40,987 nt of DNA, taken from the NCBI GenBank assembly GCA_002344075.1, contig DDTM01000005.1, forward strand, positions 1-40,987, read 5' to 3'. The position numbers and the translations under genes were made by a program. Below are positions 26,675 through 35,257 of the stretch, one piece after another; within the stretch, counting starts at the first letter, position 1, and every line of letters begins with the position of its first letter. The notes beneath the pieces are model-generated. The model was given only the letters and a program-made list of their open reading frames with translations, did not search any database and was not told the DNA's origin. This stretch comes from Bacteroidetes bacterium UBA2364. Its GTDB lineage: Bacteria > Bacteroidota > Rhodothermia > Rhodothermales > UBA2364.

Positions 26675-27961
26675 ATGCTAAAATTCTTTATTTCCGCATT
26701 GGCTCTAATCTGGATTGGATTCCAGCCCAATCCAGATCCTAAAGCAATCGCATTAACCAATGCACGCCTTGTAACCGTCACAAATGGGGTAATAGAAAAT
26801 GCTACCCTTCTGATCCGAGATGGTAAGATAGCGGCTTTAGGCAAAGCCGTTGTCATTCCGAGTGGTGCAACAATTATAGATTGTGCAGGAAAATCAGTCT
26901 ATCCCGGAATGATTGATGGTGGGAGTCAATTAGGCCTTTTAGAGGTCAATTCCCTGCCCGAAACAGTAGATCACGATGAGTTAGGCAATATAACCCCACA
27001 AATGCAAGCCCTTACGGCGGTCAATCCAAACTCAGAGTTAATACCAGTAACAAGGGTTAATGGCGTTCTGGTTTCACTTGCTGTTCCAACCGGAGGAATG
27101 TTTCCGGGTACCGCCGCTTTAATTCGTCTTCACGGTTACACACCAGAACAAATGTATGCAGGCTTCAAAGGTGTTGCCATGAACTTTCCGAATACGGGTA
27201 GGATGGGCGGATTTGACCGTAGAACCGATGAGGAAATCACTAAAACTGCCCAAAAAGCCCTCGAAGACCTTAATCAACTCTGGCAACAAGCCCAAGAATA
27301 CCACCGCATACAAACGGCCTTTGCCTCTGGGAACCATCCCAAAGCACCCGAATACGTCCCCGAAATGGCAGCACTCCAACCAGTTATTAAAGGTGAATGG
27401 CCCCTGCTCATCGAGGTCAATACAGCTAAAGACATCGAAGCGGCTTTGACATGGATTAAAGCCCGAAATGTAAAAGCAGTTCTAACGGGGGTTCGTGAAG
27501 GCTGGCGGGTTGCCGATAAAATTGCAACTGCTGGCGTATCGGTCATCGCAGGTAGTGTATTTTCTTTCCCAACCCGCGCTTCAGACCGTTATGATCGGGG
27601 ATATGCCAACCCCGCCTTGATGCATAAGGCAGGCGTCAAAGTAGCCCTTCGCTCCGAAGCAAACGAAAATGCACGAAATCTACCATTTTTTGCCGGATAT
27701 GCCGCAGCATATGGCCTTGGAAAAGATCAGGCATTAAAAGCGGTCACCATCATTCCTGCTGAAATTCTTGGGGTGTCTGACCGATTGGGGTCGCTCGAAA
27801 CAGGTAAAGAAGCAACTCTTTTCATTGCCAACGGAGATCCGTTTGAGCCTAAGACCCAGATTTCGCACCTTTTTATTGCTGGTCGTACCATCAAAATTGA
27901 ATCTCGGCAAACACGTTTATACGAGGAATTCCTGAATAGAAACCCCGGCTTCGATAAATAA
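26675..27961 (+). CDS. Amidohydrolase-superfamily protein lacking the HxH metal motif
   Basis: 428 residues with an N-terminal hydrophobic segment (MLKFFISALALIWIGF). The fold signature is present: ALTNARLVTVTNGVIENATLLIRDGKIAALG, YPGMIDGGSQLGL and IPAEILGVSDRLGSLETGKEATLFIANGDPF. The HxH ligands are replaced by GSQ (residues 83-85), and the usual metal Asp region reads RSEANENARN. Catalysis by the standard binuclear mechanism is therefore unlikely. It is the last gene of the three-amidohydrolase cluster and is followed by a good terminator. It is probably a pseudoenzyme subunit pairing with the intact enzyme at 24,862. Confidence 0.82.
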   Translation: MLKFFISALALIWIGFQPNPDPKAIALTNARLVTVTNGVIENATLLIRDGKIAALGKAVVIPSGATIIDCAGKSVYPGMIDGGSQLGLLEVNSLPETVDHDELGNITPQMQALTAVNPNSELIPVTRVNGVLVSLAVPTGGMFPGTAALIRLHGYTPEQMYAGFKGVAMNFPNTGRMGGFDRRTDEEITKTAQKALEDLNQLWQQAQEYHRIQTAFASGNHPKAPEYVPEMAALQPVIKGEWPLLIEVNTAKDIEAALTWIKARNVKAVLTGVREGWRVADKIATAGVSVIAGSVFSFPTRASDRYDRGYANPALMHKAGVKVALRSEANENARNLPFFAGYAAAYGLGKDQALKAVTIIPAEILGVSDRLGSLETGKEATLFIANGDPFEPKTQISHLFIAGRTIKIESRQTRLYEEFLNRNPGFDK

Positions 27962-27988
27962 AGGGCAGATCCCGACGTTTTTTTTGGC

Positions 27989-28019
27989 AAGCCTCTTCCT
28001 TTAACAAAGAGGCTTTTTT
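27989..28019 (+). terminator. Rho-independent terminator of the amidohydrolase cluster
   Basis: AAGCCTCTT (27989-27997) pairs perfectly with AAGAGGCTT (28007-28015), followed by TTTT. Confidence 0.88.
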
Positions 28020-28052
28020 ATTTTGCATTAACCTTCACCTGAAACAATAAAC

Positions 28053-28625
28053 ATGACCCCAATTGTACTTAGTCGTTACGTTTTTTCCTCGAATGTAACC
28101 CTTGAAGCCTGTATTGGTGATCTCACCGAAGAAAGAAGTGATTTAATCGTAAATGCTGCAAATGGACGCCTCCGTCATGGGGGAGGTGTTGCCGGAGCCA
28201 TTATCGCAAAAGGTGGTAAAGAAATTCAAACAGAAAGTACCGACTATGTGCGCGAACATGGGACTATTCCGGTAGGAAGTGTTGTCGTTACGGGTTCTGG
28301 CAATTTGCCTACAAAAGGCATTATTCATGCCGTCGGACCTGTGTGGACGGATGGCACACAAAATGAGGACACTTTTTTGGCTGCCGCTGTTTTGAATACG
28401 CTCAAAAAGGCGGATGACTTGGGCGCAAAGAGTTTGTCGCTCCCGGCCATCAGCAGTGGTATCTTTGCTTATCCTGTTACGCGATGCGCTACGGTCATTG
28501 TTGGATCCATCGTTTCTTATTTCAAACAACATCCAGAATCTACCATTCGACGAATTAGAATTGTGGACATAGAAGAGGAAACCGCCGAATTATTTGCAAA
28601 AGTACTAATGGCTCTTGATAACTAA
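28053..28625 (+). CDS. Macro-domain protein (ADP-ribose binding)
   Basis: 190 residues, one macro domain. ADP-ribose-site motifs are present: GDLTEE (22-27), LIVNAANGRL (31-40, with N37), RHGGGVAGAI (41-50), HAVGPVW and the phosphate loop LPAISSGIFAYP. Such proteins bind or hydrolyse ADP-ribose and its derivatives in the cytoplasm, for example removing ADP-ribose from proteins or O-acetyl-ADP-ribose. There is no signal peptide. The stop codon overlaps the stop of the convergent FHA-protease gene by 4 bp, so it is a tail-to-tail neighbour of the kinase unit, not its operon member. Confidence 0.92.
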   Translation: MTPIVLSRYVFSSNVTLEACIGDLTEERSDLIVNAANGRLRHGGGVAGAIIAKGGKEIQTESTDYVREHGTIPVGSVVVTGSGNLPTKGIIHAVGPVWTDGTQNEDTFLAAAVLNTLKKADDLGAKSLSLPAISSGIFAYPVTRCATVIVGSIVSYFKQHPESTIRRIRIVDIEEETAELFAKVLMALDN

Positions 28626-30007
28626 GAAATAGAGAGTGGCTCCAAGTTTACTTCAAACATATTGCCCGAGTCTCCTGCATAGAACCTTTCCCCTGTTTTC
28701 AGCACTATCTGCTCACCACCGGGAATTTTCCCACTGCTCAAGGCATAGGTTCCATTTTTGGACCAACAATCTTCTAAGAAAAAAGCTTGGTCTTTTTCCT
28801 CGTACCGGATAACACAATGCCGACGGCTAATCTCGGTTTTGTCTTGTGGGTACACCAATTGACACATTCGAGCATCGCGACCTATTGCAAGTGGTTTTTC
28901 ACCTAACTCTATGGTCGTCCCCTCATAATATCCCCCAACACAAGCCAAGACCGGAACATGAGGTCCGGCAGTAAACTTAGCACTCCGTCCGGTTGGAATC
29001 CTTCGACTGACCAGCTCTCTGCTCCGTGTCACTGCTTCGCGCATCATCACCCTTCCTCTTTTAGTTAATGCCAGAATGACCGCAGTTACACTGAGCAAAA
29101 TGGCCACTAAAAGCCCGATGAGATACAACCGATCTTTAATTGGATTTGCAATACCCGATGTAGGCAATGCCCCACCCTCGCTACTGATGCCGGAACAAGG
29201 GGCCGCGGCATAGGTGTACGGTATTTTTAATTCATCAAGACCTTGTACCCATTCATCAAACGGAAGCGCCCATCCAATCCCTTCGCCTAGTGCTAAGCGT
29301 TTCTCCTCACCTTGGGTATCGCGGATGGTCGTAAGCGCTTTTTCTACATTGATGCCAATTACTTCTCCACAAGCATTAAACATAGGCCCCCCAGAATTTC
29401 CGGCATTGATCGCTGCATCGGTCTGGAACAACTTCCGCCCATACTCATCTTTTCGGACTTCCTTGCTAATGATGCCACGAGTTAAGGAAGGTATATAAAA
29501 ATCATCCCCACCAGCAGCCCGATCTGCAGCAGCCGGATACCCCATAACATTAACGGTCTGTGCCATCCGTACCCAATTCGTTGGTACAAACGGGACCAAG
29601 TCTCGAACAATCGGCTCCGAGAGTTTTAAAATGGCTACATCTTTGGGAGAGCGCCAAACTACTTCGGCCGGTATTTCCCTACCAGGCCCCAATGAAACGA
29701 CATAGGAAAACTTAAGATTTGCAGATGCAAACCGTCGCTGTTCCCAAGGATCCCCGATAGTCCGGAGAAAAAAATCTCGGTCGAATGCGACATGTGCATT
29801 TGTTACGACATAGTTTTTAGCAATAACCAAAGCCGATCCACCCTGAGAAGTTACAGATTCGTTTTCATCTAAATCTTCAATTTCAGTCCAGATACGGATG
29901 GCAACACCGCGCATCCGCTCGGCTGCAATCTCAAGACCCTCTTGCGCATGAACAACATCTAACAGCAATGGAAAAATCAAAAACCACTTCCATAATGAAG
30001 CTGTCAT
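28622..30007 (-). CDS. Transmembrane trypsin-like serine protease with cytoplasmic FHA domain
   Basis: 461 residues from the ATG at 30,007, chosen because it starts a signal peptide (MTASLWKWFLIFPLLLDVVHAQ) and has a GGGGG-type ribosome site just upstream. An ATG 60 bp earlier would overlap the kinase gene. Residues about 30-260 are a DegP/trypsin-like protease with triad H72 (VTNAHV), D123 (PKDVAILKL) and S205 (NAGNSGGP). A membrane segment lies at about 293-315, followed by many Arg/Lys, so the protease is periplasmic and the tail cytoplasmic. Residues about 351-455 form an FHA domain (GRDAR, SRRHC, SKNGTY), a phosphothreonine reader. It lies 25 bp downstream of a Ser/Thr kinase gene, so the kinase probably feeds this FHA domain. 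Confidence 0.88.
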   Translation of the reverse strand: MTASLWKWFLIFPLLLDVVHAQEGLEIAAERMRGVAIRIWTEIEDLDENESVTSQGGSALVIAKNYVVTNAHVAFDRDFFLRTIGDPWEQRRFASANLKFSYVVSLGPGREIPAEVVWRSPKDVAILKLSEPIVRDLVPFVPTNWVRMAQTVNVMGYPAAADRAAGGDDFYIPSLTRGIISKEVRKDEYGRKLFQTDAAINAGNSGGPMFNACGEVIGINVEKALTTIRDTQGEEKRLALGEGIGWALPFDEWVQGLDELKIPYTYAAAPCSGISSEGGALPTSGIANPIKDRLYLIGLLVAILLSVTAVILALTKRGRVMMREAVTRSRELVSRRIPTGRSAKFTAGPHVPVLACVGGYYEGTTIELGEKPLAIGRDARMCQLVYPQDKTEISRRHCVIRYEEKDQAFFLEDCWSKNGTYALSSGKIPGGEQIVLKTGERFYAGDSGNMFEVNLEPLSIS

Positions 30008-30032
30008 TTTATTGCCCCCTATAAGACCAACT

Positions 30033-32801
30033 TTAAAAACCGAGGTCCAATACATCTCCTTGCCCATTCGAATTAATTGTATTACTGACCAAAGAAGGTG
30101 CGGTATTCGGGTTTATATAGACCCCATATTCCGCATTACCGTAAATCTGATTTTCCTGTATGGTTCCTCTTCCTCCCACCGAGATCCAAACACCATGCGA
30201 ATGACTGCCATATATTTTAGACTGACGAATGGTTGGATCTCCTTGTTTTTCGATACCTACTCCAAATCTGGCATTGTTATAAATGTTGCAGTTTTCCACT
30301 AATCCATTTCCTTTATCCGTTACCCAGACCCCTCCTCCCTGTCCGTCATAAATGTCTGTTTGTCGGATAGAGGGATTTCCGCCATCTTGTATATGGATAT
30401 TCTGGAAGGCGTTACGGAATACTTGAGAATATTCGATCGTTCCTTTACCTTTAGAGGCTATCAGAATTCCTGCCTCCTTGCCATCATATACCTTAGAACG
30501 ACGAATTAATGGGTCGCTCCCTTCCCTGATAACAATCCCTGTTTTTTCGTTCGCATAGATCTCCGTTTCATCTATGGTGCCCTTCGCCCGCTGATCAAAC
30601 AAGATTCCTGCTTGTTTACTACCATAAATTTTCGATTTCACGATGGCTGGCATGGCGTTGCTACTGATAAGCATACCGTTTTTCTGATTTCCGTAAATTT
30701 CTACATTTTCCAAGCGGCCTTTTCCTCCATTATAAATCCAAACACCATTATCGAGGCCATCAAAAATTTTGGTCTCGGTTATCACGGGATCACTTCCATC
30801 GCGTATGGCAATGCCCGCAAATGCATTTTTATGGATTTTGCTTTTCTCTATTTTTGCCTGACTGTTTTCAGAAATAAAAATACCATTTTGCTTTCCATCA
30901 TGAATGTCCACCATGCTAAGGGTTGCTTCTGCATTCCGGCTTATCTGGACACCAGGCTTATTCATTCCATAGATTTCCACTTCCTTGAGGGTTCCTCCTC
31001 CATTTTCAATCCAAGCGCCTCCCTCCTCCGTATTATAGATTTTGGATTGTTGGATAACAGGTTCTTTGGCGCCTAAAATAACCACTCCCCAACCCTTCGT
31101 ATTCGCAATTTCCGCCCCTTCAATCAATCCACCAGCTTGCTGATCAATTGCGATACCATCCGTATGGCTTTTAGGAATGGAAATACGTTTTAAATGTGGC
31201 TTGGCGTCTCGACCACTGATTTGGATTGGTACACCTCCAGTGGATGTAAAGACACAATCTTCTAATATCGGCGTACCACCAGTCACGTATAAGGCATGTT
31301 GTCCACTTTTTTCTTTTCCAGTAGCCCGAACCTTAAATCCTTTCAAAATAGGGGTTGCCGTTTTTACAGTGATCACGTGATTATTGCCATTTTCAATCAT
31401 AACATCTCCTTTTTCCTTCCGTGCTATGATCTCGACATCCCGATCCAGCACCAATACTTCCCGATACGTTCCAGGCTCTACGTAGATTTTCATTCCTTCT
31501 CCAGACGCTTCTACGGCCTCCATAATTTTTCTATAATCTCCCTGACCCGAAGACGAAACAATTAACTGCGTTGGACGATTTGTTTTATAGAACCAGACAG
31601 CCAGTGCCAAGAGGGCCATCAAGACACCAGCAAAGAAAATGGCGAGGGATGTCCAATCCCACCGACGTTCCACCACAGGCTGTTGAGATGTTGGTATGTC
31701 CGTTGGAAAATAGGCCACCGGATAATCATAGCCCACTGTTTGCGGTATTGCAAGGGGTGGTTGTGATGCCGTAGGACGGGTATCATCATTTACAGGTTCG
31801 GCCTTGGCCATTGTTTTTTGTTCCGAGAATGGCATTTCATCACCGGAAAGCAGCGCCGAGAACGCTTCGACCGTCTGTGGCCGTTCTTTCGGATGTACAG
31901 ATAACCCCTTCAAGATTGCATCGGTTACTGTTGCAGAAACCCCTTGCAAACGGTTCTTCAACCTATCCGGATCATCGTTAGAAAGCCGTTCTGTTGCTTC
32001 CGGAGGCAACTTACCCGTTAGGGCATAATAGAGTGTCGCAGCACACCCATAAACATCTGTCCAAGTTCCTTGTTCACCACTGCGGTGATATTGCTCGATA
32101 GGTGCAAAGCCAGGTGAGAGTACAACCGATAGTCCGCGTGACTGCTCCTTAACGGCTGAACGTGCCGCCCCAAAATCCAATAAAATCGGACGGCCTTCAT
32201 TTGTGATATAAATATTACCCGGCTTGATGTCCCGATGTAAGAAGCCCTTTCGGTGTACCTCAGACAGGCCAGAGAGAATCGGCAGTAAATAACCCAGCGC
32301 CTGTTCTTCAGTGATCTTACCCCTATTTGCCTCTAAATATTCACTCAAATTGGCCCCTTCGTAATAGTTCATCACAATATAAGCCGTCCCATTTGCTTCC
32401 AGATAATTTCGGACTCGTACTACATTTGGATGATCTATCCGAACCAAGGTGCGTGCCTCGTGCAAAAATCTGTCTTTACTGAATTCAAAAAGAGCGCGGT
32501 CATCCTCTGTGTGTAATTGCATCTGAATACCATCGGGCGCCCGACTAACCAACTCTCGTGGTAAAAACTCCTTAATGGCCACACGTGTATTCAAAACTGT
32601 ATCAAAACCCAAATAGGTAATACCAAAACCGCCTGGTTTACCAAGTAATCTACCAGTAATATATTGTTTACCGATAAGGGTTCTATACGGCAGTATTAGC
32701 GGGGAACGGCGAGCATGTTCATCAAAACCGCAATGAGGACAAATAGCCACCGCACCTTTTTCCCGGAAACACCCCGGACAGAAATAATCCCATTGAGCCA
32801 T
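30033..32801 (-). CDS. Receptor Ser/Thr protein kinase with zinc ribbon and periplasmic right-handed beta-helix
   Basis: 922 residues. Order: zinc ribbon (C8, C11, C21, C24); Hanks-type kinase about 47-320 with glycine loop GKPGGFG (54-60), K77 in VAIK, HRDIKPGN (D191, N196) and DFG (D209-G211), all catalytic residues present; a Pro/Thr-rich juxtamembrane stretch; one transmembrane helix at about 384-405; then some 510 residues of right-handed parallel beta-helix, opening with a DUF1565-like YVEPGTYREVLVL. The helix is built from about 23-residue coils, many containing SKIYGS or EIYGN followed by xGVWI or xGILI. The kinase faces the cytoplasm and the helix the periplasm, so it could sense a glycan or wall polymer. 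First gene of a pair with the FHA-protease. Confidence 0.92.
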   Translation of the reverse strand: MAQWDYFCPGCFREKGAVAICPHCGFDEHARRSPLILPYRTLIGKQYITGRLLGKPGGFGITYLGFDTVLNTRVAIKEFLPRELVSRAPDGIQMQLHTEDDRALFEFSKDRFLHEARTLVRIDHPNVVRVRNYLEANGTAYIVMNYYEGANLSEYLEANRGKITEEQALGYLLPILSGLSEVHRKGFLHRDIKPGNIYITNEGRPILLDFGAARSAVKEQSRGLSVVLSPGFAPIEQYHRSGEQGTWTDVYGCAATLYYALTGKLPPEATERLSNDDPDRLKNRLQGVSATVTDAILKGLSVHPKERPQTVEAFSALLSGDEMPFSEQKTMAKAEPVNDDTRPTASQPPLAIPQTVGYDYPVAYFPTDIPTSQQPVVERRWDWTSLAIFFAGVLMALLALAVWFYKTNRPTQLIVSSSGQGDYRKIMEAVEASGEGMKIYVEPGTYREVLVLDRDVEIIARKEKGDVMIENGNNHVITVKTATPILKGFKVRATGKEKSGQHALYVTGGTPILEDCVFTSTGGVPIQISGRDAKPHLKRISIPKSHTDGIAIDQQAGGLIEGAEIANTKGWGVVILGAKEPVIQQSKIYNTEEGGAWIENGGGTLKEVEIYGMNKPGVQISRNAEATLSMVDIHDGKQNGIFISENSQAKIEKSKIHKNAFAGIAIRDGSDPVITETKIFDGLDNGVWIYNGGKGRLENVEIYGNQKNGMLISSNAMPAIVKSKIYGSKQAGILFDQRAKGTIDETEIYANEKTGIVIREGSDPLIRRSKVYDGKEAGILIASKGKGTIEYSQVFRNAFQNIHIQDGGNPSIRQTDIYDGQGGGVWVTDKGNGLVENCNIYNNARFGVGIEKQGDPTIRQSKIYGSHSHGVWISVGGRGTIQENQIYGNAEYGVYINPNTAPSLVSNTINSNGQGDVLDLGF

Positions 32802-33037
32802 CTAACTAAATTTTAACGTCATGAAGAAGGAAAAGCAGACACAAAATACCCATATTTTGGTCTCAAAAAGCGTCTCAAAAGAATTTCGCATACAAAATTT
32901 ATTGCTATATACGTTCCACATACCACCTGACAGTTGTATTATAAGCCATATGCGAAATCATAATAAAACACAATCTACAACAACCGTTCCGCAGTATTAT
33001 ATTTCGGAACCTAATTCATAAAGCGCGAGGTATCATA

Positions 33038-34072
33038 ATGTCTCTTTCCAGAAGAAGATTTCTCCGAACCGCTGGTGTCGGCGCCTTGTCCGTCCCTCTT
33101 ATTACCCAAAAATCCTTCGCTCAACCAGTACCTGTTGCAGCGACAAAAAAACCAAAACGGTTGGGCGTTGGCTCCGTTGTGGGACTTATCACGCCAGCAA
33201 GTCAGGTTAGCTCCAGTGATGTAAACGAGGTAGCCTCAAAACTTCGTAGCATGGGGCTTAAAGTAAAGTTTGGTAAACATGTATTGGATCAATACGGATA
33301 TTTGGGTGGCCAAGACCATGATCGTGCGGCAGATGTGAACAACATGTTTGCAGATCCTGATGTTGATGCGATTCTGGCAGTAAGAGGCGGCTGGGGCTGT
33401 ACCCGCCTTTTTTCTTTTTTAGATTTCGATCTAATCCAACAGAACCCCAAGATCATTATGGGGTACAGCGACATTACTTCTTTACTGATTGCAATTTATA
33501 CCCGTTCTAATATGGTAACCTTTCACGGGCCAGTAGGTACCGCAACTTGGAACAGCTATACCAAACATTATGTAAATGACATCCTCTTCGAAGGCAATCG
33601 TTCGGTATTCAGCAACCAAATACCCGTCACCACCTCACCTACTCGTGTAAAAACGATACGTTCCGGAATGGCGGAAGGCATTCTCCTTGGTGGGAATTTG
33701 TCTGTTTTGAGTGGAATGCTTGGTTCTCCGTATGTCCCATCCGATTGGTCGGACAAGATTCTGTATTTGGAAGATGTGGATGAAGACATTTATCGGGTTG
33801 ACAGGATGTTGACTCATCTAAAAATCGCTGGCGTTTTGTCTCAGGTGCGTGGGATTGTTTTTGGTGATTGCCGAAGCTGCAACCCAAACCAATCACCAGC
33901 TCTTTCATTGAATGATGTTTTATGGGATCATCTTTCAATATTGGGCGTTCCCGCGTGGTACGGTTCTATGATTGGGCATATCTCCAATAAATTTACCGTG
34001 CCCAATGGCGTACGCGCCCGAATTGACTCGGTCGCAGGTACTATTGAAATGCTTGAGCCAGCCGTCTTGTAA
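33038..34072 (+). CDS. LD-carboxypeptidase (S66 family), Tat-exported
   Basis: 344 residues. The N-terminus MSLSRRRFLRTAGVGALSVP is a twin-arginine signal, so the folded enzyme goes to the periplasm. The S66 triad is recognisable: S144 in MGYSDIT, E245 in LYLEDVDE and H314 in GHISNKFTVP. It cuts the L,D bond between diaminopimelate (or Lys) and D-Ala in murein tetrapeptides, for peptidoglycan recycling. GAGG-type ribosome site before the ATG. Classical LdcA is cytoplasmic, so the Tat signal is a notable difference, though Tat-marked members exist in this group. The CusF-SCO gene follows 26 bp downstream. Confidence 0.92.
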   Translation: MSLSRRRFLRTAGVGALSVPLITQKSFAQPVPVAATKKPKRLGVGSVVGLITPASQVSSSDVNEVASKLRSMGLKVKFGKHVLDQYGYLGGQDHDRAADVNNMFADPDVDAILAVRGGWGCTRLFSFLDFDLIQQNPKIIMGYSDITSLLIAIYTRSNMVTFHGPVGTATWNSYTKHYVNDILFEGNRSVFSNQIPVTTSPTRVKTIRSGMAEGILLGGNLSVLSGMLGSPYVPSDWSDKILYLEDVDEDIYRVDRMLTHLKIAGVLSQVRGIVFGDCRSCNPNQSPALSLNDVLWDHLSILGVPAWYGSMIGHISNKFTVPNGVRARIDSVAGTIEMLEPAVL

Positions 34073-34098
34073 GTTATACGAACCAACCAAAAAACCAC

Positions 34099-34968
34099 AT
34101 GAAAAAACCCCTTCTCTTAGGCATATTATTGGCCGTCGGAGTCGCTGCTTTACTCTATTTCCTGATGACTTTAGAAGACAATGAAGGAAAAACTTATCCA
34201 ACTAAAGGGAGGGTCACCGGATTTGGAGATGCAGGGGTAGTATTTATTGAACATGAAACCATCCCAGAAGTTATGGAATCTATGACGATGCCCTTTACCG
34301 TCCGAAGCCCAGAACTCTTAAAGGGCTTAGAAACGGGAGACGCCATCTCATTTATCTTCCATATGACCGAAACAGACTCTTGGATTAGCGATATAAAAAA
34401 AATTCGCCCAGAAGACTTAAATCTGCCAAACTCAACACCCAAAGCGGAAATCCCAGATAACGTCAAGGTTCTACAAGCGGGTGACCAAATCCCACAAGTC
34501 ACCCTCATCAATCAGGATGGACAGGATTTTGCACTGGATTCCTTCTCACCCAAAATCTTGGTAACCACGTTTATCTATACCAACTGTCCAGACCCTACGC
34601 TTTGCCCTCGGATGTCGGACCAGTTCAGGCAATTACAAACTAAAATTGACGCCACCAAACAAACCGATGTCCATTTACTCACCATTTCCTTTGACCCCAA
34701 GCGGGACACACCTGAACAACTTAAAAAATATGCAAATCGCTACACAAAAGACTTTAATAATTGGAGCTTTGCAACAGGATCAGCCGAAGCCATTGGTAAA
34801 ACGATCGGTGCTTTTGGAGTGACAACCCGAGATGCGGGCGGAAATCTTATTGAGCACAATTTGTCCACAGCAGTCATTTCTCCGGCTGGGAAAGTGGTTA
34901 AGATATTTCGTGGTAATACATGGACTCCAGACGAAGTGCTCGAAGCCATTAAAATTGCCCGTTCATAA
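34099..34968 (+). CDS. CusF-like copper-binding domain fused to SCO1/SenC protein
   Basis: 289 residues. An N-terminal membrane anchor (LLLGILLAVGVAALLYFL) leads into a CusF-type barrel at about 33-102, with the metal signature IPEVMESMTMPF (M62 and M64; H52 nearby). A thioredoxin-fold SCO domain follows at about 125-285, with C163 and C169 in TNCPDPTLCP and the distal ligand H253 in IEHNLSTAVISP. SCO proteins deliver copper to the CuA site of cytochrome c oxidase or act as thiol reductases. The two cysteines are five residues apart, as in the CPxPxxCP branch, not the CxxxC of mitochondrial SCO1. The fusion suggests direct copper hand-off from the CusF part to the SCO part. Confidence 0.9.
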   Translation: MKKPLLLGILLAVGVAALLYFLMTLEDNEGKTYPTKGRVTGFGDAGVVFIEHETIPEVMESMTMPFTVRSPELLKGLETGDAISFIFHMTETDSWISDIKKIRPEDLNLPNSTPKAEIPDNVKVLQAGDQIPQVTLINQDGQDFALDSFSPKILVTTFIYTNCPDPTLCPRMSDQFRQLQTKIDATKQTDVHLLTISFDPKRDTPEQLKKYANRYTKDFNNWSFATGSAEAIGKTIGAFGVTTRDAGGNLIEHNLSTAVISPAGKVVKIFRGNTWTPDEVLEAIKIARS

Positions 34969-35053
34969 ATATAGTTTCCAGAAAGTTTCTTGAACAAAGA
35001 GTCCGTTCTGGAAAAACACACGCTGGTTTTGTATATTATCAATACTGACAAAT

Positions 35054-35126
<73 letters not shown>

Positions 35127-35130
35127 CGAA

Positions 35131-35167
35131 AAAACGGCGTTTTTAATACTAAAAACGCCGTTTTTTT
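35131..35167. terminator. Bidirectional Rho-independent terminator
   Basis: A perfect 14-bp stem, AAAACGGCGTTTTT (35131-35144) with AAAAACGCCGTTTT (35151-35164), closes a 6-nt loop and is followed by more T. It ends the tRNA-Lys transcript (plus) and the TonB transcript (minus). Confidence 0.92.
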
Positions 35168-35257
35168 ATTCAAGAATTTCTTATTCTTACCAACTTCGGA
35201 AAGCATCTTTACCTCACACAACCTCCATCCAAACGATAGACAGCCAAAGCGCCCTTA

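Noticed and set aside
30008..30067. Upstream start for the FHA-protease
   Set aside because: It would overlap the kinase gene by 35 bp and bury the signal peptide behind 20 residues. The ATG at 30,007 has a good ribosome site.
30060..31600. Repetitive DNA in the kinase gene as a CRISPR-like array
   Set aside because: The period is a multiple of three, the frame is open throughout and the repeats encode beta-helix coils. No spacer structure and no cas genes.
32821..33021. 66-codon open frame between the kinase and the LD-carboxypeptidase
   Set aside because: No motif, low-complexity composition rich in Thr, Ser and Asn, and it occupies the only space for two divergent promoters. Probably chance.
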